NCBI GenBank assembly: GCA_903851465.1
Contig: CAINOI010000027.1
Coordinates: 1-41,875 of the forward strand
DNA: 41,875 nt
Direction of reading: 5' to 3'
DNA from: an uncultured Bacteroidota bacterium
Lineage (GTDB): Bacteria; Bacteroidota; Bacteroidia; Chitinophagales; Chitinophagaceae
Positions within the stretch are counted from its first letter, which is position 1. Each line of letters opens with the position of its first letter. This document shows, piece after piece, positions 7,836-14,923 of this stretch. The position numbers were made by a program, and so were the translations under genes. A model generated the notes under the pieces. That model saw only the letters and a program-made list of their open reading frames with translations, did no database searches and was not told the origin of the DNA.

Positions 7836-8483
7836 ATGTTTCCAATCATCTACCTAGAGGATAAAATATTGATCCGAAACGCAATGATAGCTTGTATCGA
7901 ACAACAGGAAGATTGTAAAGTCATCTTCCAAACCAGCTGTATTGAATCCATGCAGACCTATGTAGAAAATACAAAGGAACGCATTGCGCTTTGTATTTTA
8001 TCCGATGATTATGGACATCAAAACTTACTTAACCTCATTCAAGCTATTCGTACAAGCAATAATTACACTTATATTTTATTAAAGTCCAACGAAAAGCAAA
8101 TCAACTCCATTTGTTATTTGATGAAGCATGGACTCAATGGTATTTTTTTTACAGACGAGCCCATGATAAATTTAAAACAATGCGTACAAAGAAAAACTAA
8201 GTTTAATTTGTCTGCAGACAAATGCAAGCTCATTACAAAAAATGTATTACAGGGCATTGATATCAAAGCGTTGAACTATAACAAGAATCCTTTAACTGAA
8301 AATGAAATAAAATTTATTCAAGCTTGCACCAAGGATTACAGTTACGAAGAGATTGCGGCTCACTTGCAAAAAAGTGTGTATACCATTTATGGTTATAGGG
8401 ATCGGATTTTTAAAAAGTTAGCAGTAAAACAAAGGACCGCCATGGTGATGACAGCCCTTAAAAGAAATTATATCGATTTGTGA
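7836..8483 (+). CDS. LuxR/NarL-type regulator with degenerate receiver domain
   Basis: Residues about 1-120 resemble a response-regulator receiver, but the phosphorylation site is poorly kept. The usual acidic pair appears as YLEDKIL, the region of the acceptor Asp is CILSDDYG, and the conserved Lys is replaced in GIFFTDEP. Residues about 150-212 form a LuxR-type helix-turn-helix: LTENEIKFIQACTKDYSYEE, then IAAHLQKSVYTIYGYRDRIF. No histidine kinase is adjacent. It is transcribed away from the YciO gene, with 67 bp between. DNA binding is likely; regulation by phosphorylation is doubtful. Target genes are unknown. Confidence 0.8.
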   Translation: MFPIIYLEDKILIRNAMIACIEQQEDCKVIFQTSCIESMQTYVENTKERIALCILSDDYGHQNLLNLIQAIRTSNNYTYILLKSNEKQINSICYLMKHGLNGIFFTDEPMINLKQCVQRKTKFNLSADKCKLITKNVLQGIDIKALNYNKNPLTENEIKFIQACTKDYSYEEIAAHLQKSVYTIYGYRDRIFKKLAVKQRTAMVMTALKRNYIDL

Positions 8484-8519
8484 AATTGAATACGAATTGA
8501 ACTTGAATTTTTGTTCTAC

Positions 8520-9563
8520 TTATAAAATCTGCCAAGTCTCTTTACCACGAATTAATTTATCTAAATCCCCCGTGCCTTTGCTGGTCATGGCTTCCTCTAC
8601 TTGTAAAGCCATCATGTCTTCGTAACAAGGACGATCGGCCGTATAGAACACGCCAAAAGGACGAGGGAAATAAGCAGCGACTTCGCTAGGGTTATCAAAC
8701 AAACGCACTAAGACTTGTGCTTTATAAAAATCTTTTTCGTCGTGGATCCATAAATCATCTGCACTGTACTTCTCACCTAGGGTCACTACTTCTGGACGCA
8801 ATCCATCAAAGCGAATACCCATTTCATTATTTGCACCAAAAGTCAATGGCTTGCCTTGCTCTACAAATAAAGCATGTAAAGGCTTAGAAGCCTTCTCGGT
8901 GAAAACTTCAAATGCCCCATCATTAAAAATATTACAGTTCTGATAAATCTCTAAGAAAGAAGATCCTTTGTGCTGTTGTGCACGCGTGATCATGGCTTGT
9001 AAATGTTTTGGATCACGATCCATACTACGGGCAATAAAACTTGCATCCGCACCCAATGCCAAAGCAGCAGGATTAAAAGGATGATCAATGCTACCCATTG
9101 GAGTACTCTTAGTGATTTTATTTAATTCAGAAGTTGGAGAGTACTGACCTTTTGTTAAACCATAGATCTGATTATTGAACACTAAAAAGTTGACATCAAA
9201 ATTTCTTCTCAGCATATGAATGGTATGGTTACCACCAATACTTAATGCATCTCCATCACCCGCAACAATCCAAACACTTAATTCAGGACGAGCTGCTTTT
9301 AATCCACTTGCAATCGCAGTCGCACGACCGTGAATGGAATGCATCCCAAAAGTATTCATATAATAAGGGAAACGACTGCTACAACCAATCCCACTAATGA
9401 TGACAATATTCTCCTTAGGGACACCTATTGTAGGCATCACTTTTTGCACCTGTGCTAAAATAGAATAGTCACCACAGCCAGGACACCAACGTACCTCTTG
9501 GTCTGTCGCAAAATCTTTAGCTGTTAAAGTAGCCGCTTGAGGAAGTATTGTTTCAGTAGACAT
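8520..9563 (-). CDS. korB: 2-oxoacid:ferredoxin oxidoreductase, beta subunit
   Basis: This is the thiamine-diphosphate subunit of a KorAB-type enzyme that oxidatively decarboxylates 2-oxoglutarate or a related 2-oxoacid to the acyl-CoA and reduces ferredoxin. The protein shows VRWCPGCGDYSILAQ with the CxxC iron-sulfur ligands, GIGCSSRFPYYMNTFGMHSI, and the ThDP/Mg motif GDGDALSIGGNHTIHMLRRN continuing to LVFNNQIYGLTKGQYSPTS. I place the start at ATG 9563 (MSTETILPQ). A TTG two codons upstream is less likely. The alpha subunit gene, usually adjacent, is not present on either side; the upstream neighbour is a glycosyltransferase. The exact 2-oxoacid cannot be told from sequence. Confidence 0.92.
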   Translation of the reverse strand: MSTETILPQAATLTAKDFATDQEVRWCPGCGDYSILAQVQKVMPTIGVPKENIVIISGIGCSSRFPYYMNTFGMHSIHGRATAIASGLKAARPELSVWIVAGDGDALSIGGNHTIHMLRRNFDVNFLVFNNQIYGLTKGQYSPTSELNKITKSTPMGSIDHPFNPAALALGADASFIARSMDRDPKHLQAMITRAQQHKGSSFLEIYQNCNIFNDGAFEVFTEKASKPLHALFVEQGKPLTFGANNEMGIRFDGLRPEVVTLGEKYSADDLWIHDEKDFYKAQVLVRLFDNPSEVAAYFPRPFGVFYTADRPCYEDMMALQVEEAMTSKGTGDLDKLIRGKETWQIL

Positions 9564-9580
9564 AGTCAAATATTAGAAGG

Positions 9581-9588
9581 CAAAATTA
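9581..9588 (-). promoter_or_regulatory. Candidate -7 box (TAATTTTG) of korB
   Basis: The leftward strand reads TAATTTTG, fitting TAnnTTTG, 17 bases before the korB ATG. This suggests korB has its own promoter despite the co-directional gene upstream. No clear -33 element is visible. Confidence 0.35.
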
Positions 9589-9621
9589 CTAAAAATAGCT
9601 CGTTTCTTACCTAAAAGCCGC

Positions 9622-10770
9622 TTATTTCACTGTTCTGCCCTTCCAGGAATAGGTTTTAAGCTGCCCAAATAGGCCAGCAGCAATATTGTAGACAATATGG
9701 ATTGGTTGATAGAAAACAAAGTATTTGAGTTCCGGCTGCAGCTTAAAAAATGTAGCCACCGGATCCAAGAAAAATAATTCAAAGAAAGTTTTAAAAGCCA
9801 GCGCAATTAAAAGGGTACTCCAGCTTCCCATCCATGCCAATAATACAAAACTTAAATTAAAGCAATAAACCAATGTCAAGACCATCGTAATAGAACGGTC
9901 ATCATAGTATCTTGCTTTGCTCGCCCAACGAATTCTTTGCATGATAAACCCTTTCCAAGTATCCATCGCAGCCGTTAACACAATCGCGTTGGGATGAAAT
10001 AAATACCCCACAGGTTTATGCAAAGTCTGTTTCATTTTATGCATTAAAAACATATCATCCCCACTTGCAATATGGTCTACACCTTGGTAACCACCCACGG
10101 CAATAAAAGCGGTTTTTTCAAAACCTAAATTAGCACCATTGCTCATAGAGTGTTTGCCAGCGCCCACTGCAGCGGCCGTGATACCTTGCAGTGCTAAAAA
10201 ATCCAATAACTGAAATTGATTTAAAATACCAGCTGTTTTAATGAACATCACAGGCGCCGCCACAAAACAAGGTTGGTGTTGTTGGATATACGCGTTGTAT
10301 AAAAATAACCAAGTTGAAGGGACAATACAATCTGCATCCGTTGTAAGCATCCAATCCCCTTTAGACACAGATACTGCAATTTCAATCGCCTTCTTTTTAT
10401 ATGCCAAGGTCTCCCCTTCTTTACAATGATCTTTTAATTGCAGCAACCTGACTTGAGGATGTTGCTGACTTAAAGCATGAACAATAAACGCCGTATCGTC
10501 TTCAGAAAAATCATCAATCACAATAATTTCAAAAGCATCCGAAGGATAATCCTGCGCCAAAATACTATCTACACATGCTTTAATATTGGCAGCTTCGTTT
10601 CGGGCAGGAATAATGACAGTAAATTGAGTGGCTGACTGCTCGGGGCCATGCTGCTCTATCTGATTGAATTGAAATAGGCGCATTTTGCCAAACCAAAAGC
10701 GGTAGGCCAATAAGACCAAAGCATACGAAACAGTTAAGATGGCTACAAACCAATCCAATAGATACTCCAT
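9622..10770 (-). CDS. Membrane-bound family 2 glycosyltransferase
   Basis: The 382-residue protein has one N-terminal membrane helix (residues about 5-25), a GT-A catalytic domain, and two or three helices at the C-terminus (about 293-375). Catalytic landmarks are TVIIPARNEAANIKACVDSI, IVIDDFSEDDT (Asp86-Asp87), TTDADC with the DxD pair at 145-147, SGDDMFL (Asp238-Asp239) and MQRIRW at 277-282, the QxxRW motif of processive glycosyltransferases. It probably polymerizes or adds sugars at the inner face of the membrane for a surface polysaccharide. The sugar and acceptor are unknown. No other polysaccharide gene is nearby. Confidence 0.88.
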   Translation of the reverse strand: MEYLLDWFVAILTVSYALVLLAYRFWFGKMRLFQFNQIEQHGPEQSATQFTVIIPARNEAANIKACVDSILAQDYPSDAFEIIVIDDFSEDDTAFIVHALSQQHPQVRLLQLKDHCKEGETLAYKKKAIEIAVSVSKGDWMLTTDADCIVPSTWLFLYNAYIQQHQPCFVAAPVMFIKTAGILNQFQLLDFLALQGITAAAVGAGKHSMSNGANLGFEKTAFIAVGGYQGVDHIASGDDMFLMHKMKQTLHKPVGYLFHPNAIVLTAAMDTWKGFIMQRIRWASKARYYDDRSITMVLTLVYCFNLSFVLLAWMGSWSTLLIALAFKTFFELFFLDPVATFFKLQPELKYFVFYQPIHIVYNIAAGLFGQLKTYSWKGRTVK

Positions 10771-10774
10771 GCCA

Positions 10775-10782
10775 CAAAGTTA
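10775..10782 (-). promoter_or_regulatory. Candidate -7 box (TAACTTTG) of the glycosyltransferase gene
   Basis: The leftward strand reads TAACTTTG, a consensus -7 box, exactly four bases before the ATG at 10770. As with carB, trmB and the AraC-type gene, this geometry suggests a leaderless transcript. Confidence 0.4.
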
Positions 10783-10828
10783 AAGTGTAAATATTTGGTA
10801 GAATCCTAAAAATCGTTGTACTTTTATA

Positions 10829-10844
10829 TTAGTTGCATAACTAA
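10829..10844. promoter_or_regulatory. Palindromic candidate operator of the MarR-type regulator
   Basis: The sequence TTAGTTGCATAACTAA is an inverted repeat with perfect 6-bp arms (TTAGTT/AACTAA) around GCAT. It ends four bases before the MarR ATG at 10849. Size and placement fit a MarR-family dimer site for autoregulation. A TACTTTTA sequence just upstream could be an imperfect -7 box, which the regulator would block. Confidence 0.5.
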
Positions 10845-10848
10845 CTAT

Positions 10849-11289
10849 ATGTCAAACAACCAATTTAAACGAGGGGAATTATACAGCGTCATCAATGGCA
10901 TGGCGACTACCGCTGTAGCCAGAAGGTTGCAAAAGAATTTTCGCAACGCAGGATTAGAAATTACGATTGAACAATGGTCCATCTTATACCATTTATGGAA
11001 AGAGGATGGCTTGAGTCAACAAGAATTATGTAACCGTACATTTAGAGATAAAGCAAGTATCACTAGGCTGATAGATAACATTGAAAAATTAGGATTGGTA
11101 GAAAGAATTGCATCTAAAGAAGACCGAAGGGTGAACTTGGTGTATTTAACAGATGCCGCGAAACCCTTACAGGAAGCGACTTACAACTTAGCCAATCAAA
11201 CAATGAACGAGGCATTACAAGGCATTAGCAAGGAAGAGATAGAAATAGTGAAAAGTGTTTTTCAGCGCGTATACGAGAATAGTAAATAA
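10849..11289 (+). CDS. MarR-family transcriptional regulator
   Basis: The 146-residue protein has the winged-helix layout of MarR: ITIEQWSILYHLWKEDGLSQ, then QELCNRTFRDKASITRLIDN as recognition helix, then EKLGLVERIASKEDRRVNLV as wing, and a C-terminal dimer helix. The start at ATG 10849 is chosen over one 33 bases upstream, because the palindromic operator lies just before it and the extra residues show no family similarity. It is divergent from the glycosyltransferase gene and 16 bp upstream of a fatty acyl-CoA dehydrogenase gene on the same strand. This suggests it represses a fatty-acid or aromatic-acid degradation operon in response to a ligand, probably an acyl-CoA (inference). Confidence 0.9.
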   Translation: MSNNQFKRGELYSVINGMATTAVARRLQKNFRNAGLEITIEQWSILYHLWKEDGLSQQELCNRTFRDKASITRLIDNIEKLGLVERIASKEDRRVNLVYLTDAAKPLQEATYNLANQTMNEALQGISKEEIEIVKSVFQRVYENSK

Positions 11290-11305
11290 TTAAATTATAT
11301 TTTTT

Positions 11306-13078
11306 ATGGCAACAATTCAAGGTGGAGAATGGATCATCAAGGAAGTGAAAGCAGAAGACATTTTCATTCCAGAAGAATTCAACGAAGAGCAATTGATGGT
11401 ACGAGACATGTGTAGCCAATTTTTGGATACAGAAGTGTTACCAGTCGTAGAAAGAATGGATAAATTAGAGCCCGGTTTGATGCCAGGTTTATTAGAAAAA
11501 GCAGGCGGGCAGGGCTTATTAGGCGTTTCTGTACCAGAACAATATGGTGGTATGGGTAAAGATTTTATCACATCTACCATTGTAGCAGAATACCTTGGAG
11601 GAGGTTATTCATTCTCTGTTGCCAACGCTGCACACACTGGTATTGGTACATTGCCTATTTTGTATTTTGGTACCGAAGCACAAAGAGCAAAGTATGTACC
11701 CAAATTAGCAAGTGGTGAATACAAAGGTTCTTATGGATTAACCGAACCAAATAGTGGATCAGATGCATTGAGTGCAAAAACCACTGCAAAATTATCTGCA
11801 GATGGGAAACATTATATTTTGAATGGACAAAAATGTTGGATCACCAATGGTGGATTTGCCGATATCTATACCGTGTTTGCCAAAATAGATGGCGAACAGT
11901 TTACTGCATTCATTGTAGAGCGCGGCATGGAAGGATTTACACTTGGACCAGAGGAACATAAAATGGGTATCAAAGGATCTTCAACTGTGCAATTGTATTT
12001 TCAGGATTGCAAAGTGCCTGTAGAAAATGTGTTAGGAGAAATTGGAAGAGGACATATCATTGCTTTTAATATTTTAAATATTGGAAGATTAAAATTAGGT
12101 GCTGCCACCATAGGCGGTGCAAGAAGAGCATTGAGTACAACTGTAAAATATGCCAAAGCAAGAGAGCAGTTTAAATTGCCCATTGTAAAATTTGGTGCTA
12201 TCCGACATAAGCTTGCAGAAATGGCCCTTCAATTATGGGTAGGTGAAGCAGCATTGTATAGAGTGGCAAAAAACATCGATGAAAAAGAACATGAATTATT
12301 AGCAGCAGGCAAGGATTTATCTGCAGCATTATTAGGTGGTGCCGAAGAATATGCCATTGAATGTGCCATCTTAAAAGTTTTTGGATCCGAGGTATTGGAT
12401 TTTGTGGTAGACGAAGGGGTTCAAATACACGGAGGCAATGGATATAGTGATGAGTATGAAATTTCAAGAGCATATCGTGATAGCAGAATCAATAGAATCT
12501 ATGAAGGCACTAATGAAATCAATCGTTTGCTGACAGTGGATATGGTTTTAAAAAGAGCCATGAAAGGTCAATTAGATTTAATGGGACCAGCAATGAATGT
12601 GCAAAAAGAATTAATGAGCATCCCAGATTTTGGTGACGAAGACGATGCACCATTTGCAAAAGAGCATAAGGCAATCGATAATTTTAAGAAATGCATTTTG
12701 ATGGTAGCCGGCGCTGCAGTACAAAAATTAATGATGACATTAAGCAAGGAGCAAGAGATCTTAATGAATATTGCAGACATGTCTATTGTAACTTACCATG
12801 CAGAATCTGCCTTATTAAGATTGGAGAAATTAAGTAAAACAAAATCAGAAGCAGAACTAGCAGTGCAGACTGCGATTGTGAAAACATATATCTATGATGC
12901 AGCCGATGCTATTAATAAAGCAGGTAAAGATGCATTGAATAGTTTTGCAGACGGAGATGAATTACGCATGATGCATATTGGTTTAAAGCGATTCACAAAA
13001 GTGGATCCATTCAATACCAAGGAAGCAAGAAGAACCATCTGTGCGCAATTGGTAGCCGACGACGGATATAAGTTATAA
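11306..13078 (+). CDS. Acyl-CoA dehydrogenase, VLCAD-like
   Basis: This 590-residue flavoenzyme makes the first oxidation of fatty-acid beta-oxidation. The acyl-CoA dehydrogenase core occupies residues about 25-410: GSYGLTEPNSGSDALSAKTT, then KCWITNGGFAD as the FAD and substrate region, and QIHGGNGYSDEYEISRAYRD followed by IYEGTNEINR. Glu400 in that last motif is the expected catalytic base. A further 180-residue helical C-terminal domain makes it like VLCAD and related Bacteroidota enzymes rather than the 380-residue short forms. It follows the MarR gene after 16 bp and ends at a strong terminator, so the two form a short operon. Substrate chain length is inferred only from the family. Confidence 0.92.
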   Translation: MATIQGGEWIIKEVKAEDIFIPEEFNEEQLMVRDMCSQFLDTEVLPVVERMDKLEPGLMPGLLEKAGGQGLLGVSVPEQYGGMGKDFITSTIVAEYLGGGYSFSVANAAHTGIGTLPILYFGTEAQRAKYVPKLASGEYKGSYGLTEPNSGSDALSAKTTAKLSADGKHYILNGQKCWITNGGFADIYTVFAKIDGEQFTAFIVERGMEGFTLGPEEHKMGIKGSSTVQLYFQDCKVPVENVLGEIGRGHIIAFNILNIGRLKLGAATIGGARRALSTTVKYAKAREQFKLPIVKFGAIRHKLAEMALQLWVGEAALYRVAKNIDEKEHELLAAGKDLSAALLGGAEEYAIECAILKVFGSEVLDFVVDEGVQIHGGNGYSDEYEISRAYRDSRINRIYEGTNEINRLLTVDMVLKRAMKGQLDLMGPAMNVQKELMSIPDFGDEDDAPFAKEHKAIDNFKKCILMVAGAAVQKLMMTLSKEQEILMNIADMSIVTYHAESALLRLEKLSKTKSEAELAVQTAIVKTYIYDAADAINKAGKDALNSFADGDELRMMHIGLKRFTKVDPFNTKEARRTICAQLVADDGYKL

Positions 13079-13115
13079 GTAAGTATTTGATATTGATTTT
13101 GAATTGAAGAAAAGT

Positions 13116-13141
13116 GCCGCTCAAAAGAGCGGCCTTTTTTT
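13116..13141 (+). terminator. Rho-independent terminator after the acyl-CoA dehydrogenase gene
   Basis: A perfect 7-bp GC-rich stem (GCCGCTC/GAGCGGC) closes a four-base AAAA loop and is followed by C and a run of seven T. It lies 37 bp after the stop codon and ends the marR-acyl-CoA dehydrogenase transcript. Confidence 0.88.
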
Positions 13142-13209
13142 ATGATACCCTATTTGTATATCAATACTATTTAGTAACAACCTATATTAATAGGTTAATA
13201 ATTTATGCA

Positions 13210-13698
13210 TTAAACGACCCTTGCATTTCTTGAAAAACTTTCTTCTAATGAAATGAAAGTTTCGGTACGCTCAATCCCTTTAATTTTTTGCAGTTCATCG
13301 TGCAAAACGTAACGCAATTGTTGAATGTCTTTACAAACAATTTCAGCGAACATGCTATAGTTACCCGTCGTATAATTTAACCGTACTATCTGAGGAATGT
13401 TTTTTAATGCAAGTGCCACCGCATCATACATTGAACTTTTTTCTAAATACACTCCAATAAATGCAATCACATCATACCCTAAGGCCTTAAGGTCTACAGC
13501 TAATTTTTTGCCTTGTACAATGCCCAACTCTTCTAATTTTTTTATACGAACATGAATGGTACCGCCAGATACAAACAATTGCTTCCCTAAGTCGGCATAA
13601 GAAATCTCTCCGTCCAACATCATTGTTTGAATAATTTGTAAATCAAGCTGGTCTAGGCTTTTGTCATTATTTAATTTAGCGTTGTTTTTTGCTTCCAT
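13210..13698 (-). CDS. Lrp/AsnC-family transcriptional regulator
   Basis: The 162-residue protein has an N-terminal helix-turn-helix (SLDQLDLQIIQTMMLDGEIS, then YADLGKQLFVSGGTIHVRIK, residues about 15-65). A C-terminal RAM domain for amino-acid sensing and oligomer formation follows, including IAFIGVYLEKSS, NYTTGNYSMFAEIVCKDIQQ and a last segment IKGIERTETFISLEESF. These features are full-length and typical. It is divergent from the ion-channel gene across a 226-bp, very AT-rich gap that contains the palindrome ATTTAATTAAAT at 13749-13760. Its ligand and targets are unknown. Confidence 0.92.
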   Translation of the reverse strand: MEAKNNAKLNNDKSLDQLDLQIIQTMMLDGEISYADLGKQLFVSGGTIHVRIKKLEELGIVQGKKLAVDLKALGYDVIAFIGVYLEKSSMYDAVALALKNIPQIVRLNYTTGNYSMFAEIVCKDIQQLRYVLHDELQKIKGIERTETFISLEESFSRNARVV

Positions 13699-13924
13699 TT
13701 TTCCGTATTTATCAATAAATTTATTAGATATTTTCTACAATTTAAACTATTTAATTAAATTATTTATAATATATGGTTGAATATATTAGTTTTAATTTAT
13801 CAGATTAGTAAAAAAGATTGAAGAATCGCTGAAAAAATACCGCTCCGCATTGATTGGGGTAATTTTTATACTCCTAAAATCAAATTGTACATTTTATTAA
13901 TTTGTAATATGTATATTTATATAT

Positions 13925-14923
13925 ATGAAAAATGTTTTAAAAATAGTATTGGTTACACTCCTATTTGTTATTTCAAATACGACATTGGCGCAAACTGACA
14001 ATCCAATTATATGTAAAACTGGGGTGTATATTAAAACAATTAAAATTAATCAAGTTGATGAAAATTTCGACGTTCAATTTTATTGGTGGACCCGAGTTGA
14101 CTCTATTGACTTAAAAAAAGATTACTCTTTTGTAAAGGAGATTGAAGTCATAAATGCAGATATAAATGAATTTGAAATAGTTGAAACAAAAATAGATACT
14201 ATTAATAAAACCTATTTTGTTACTGGCCATGGGAAAGTAACAATTCCATATAAATCTGAGTATAGAAATTTCCCTTTTGACAAACAACAGCTATCTATTT
14301 CGTTTGAAAATAAAAACTATAATATTACTAGTTTAATTTATGTTGCAGACAATAAGACACCAAGTATAAATAAATTAAATGATAACAGTATAGATATTCT
14401 TAATGGCGATCAATATAAAGTAGATAAACTAGGTGTGAATAATTTTGAACATTCCTATAATTCAAATTTTGGTGACCCTGAAATTCATAATTATGAAACT
14501 TATTCTAGAATTTCTTTTAATATATTTATTGAAAGAAACCCATTTGGTATTTTAGTTAAAATATCACTTCCGCTTTTTGTTGTTTTATTTTTAGCTTACT
14601 TAGTATTTTTTATTCCTGATTACGAAATAGGAACAGCATCTGCTTTAACTGTTACTGCATTATTAGCGGGGATTGCATTCGAATGGACAATAAAAGATTC
14701 ACTACCAAAGGTCTCCTATTTAACACTGATAGACAAGCTATTTTATTTAGTGTACTTTTTTATATTTTATGCTATGGTTCAAACTATCATAACCTTTAAT
14801 CTATCAAAAGGATCGGAAAAAAATAAATTACTCTCCTATAATATTGAAGAAAAATCAAAATATATTTTCCCGATATTATTTATCATTATGTGTTTTTTAC
14901 TTTTTATGAATGTTAAAAATTAG
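13925..14923 (+). CDS. Pentameric ligand-gated ion channel homologue (Cys-loop superfamily, prokaryotic)
   Basis: The 332-residue protein has a signal peptide (about 1-22, ending TTLAQ), an extracellular beta-sandwich (about 23-195) and four membrane helices. The ligand-domain signature FPFDKQ stands at residues 116-121, the position of the Cys-loop, and lacks the cysteines, as in bacterial members. M1 is about 208-231 with the conserved Pro216. M2 starts at PDYEIGTASALTVTALLAGI and leads through SLPKVSYLT into M3 (270-293). M4 is about 312-330. This closely parallels the layout of GLIC, including a glutamate at the inner mouth of M2 (Glu234), which suggests cation selectivity. The gene is clearly more AT-rich than its neighbours, a hint of horizontal gain. 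It overlaps the convergent molybdenum hydroxylase gene by 4 bp. The activating ligand is unknown. Confidence 0.85.
   Translation: MKNVLKIVLVTLLFVISNTTLAQTDNPIICKTGVYIKTIKINQVDENFDVQFYWWTRVDSIDLKKDYSFVKEIEVINADINEFEIVETKIDTINKTYFVTGHGKVTIPYKSEYRNFPFDKQQLSISFENKNYNITSLIYVADNKTPSINKLNDNSIDILNGDQYKVDKLGVNNFEHSYNSNFGDPEIHNYETYSRISFNIFIERNPFGILVKISLPLFVVLFLAYLVFFIPDYEIGTASALTVTALLAGIAFEWTIKDSLPKVSYLTLIDKLFYLVYFFIFYAMVQTIITFNLSKGSEKNKLLSYNIEEKSKYIFPILFIIMCFLLFMNVKN

Noticed and set aside
7769..7849. N-terminal extension of the YciO-type protein
   Set aside because: It overlaps the divergent regulator gene and has no similarity; the MLIQIHP start fits the family.
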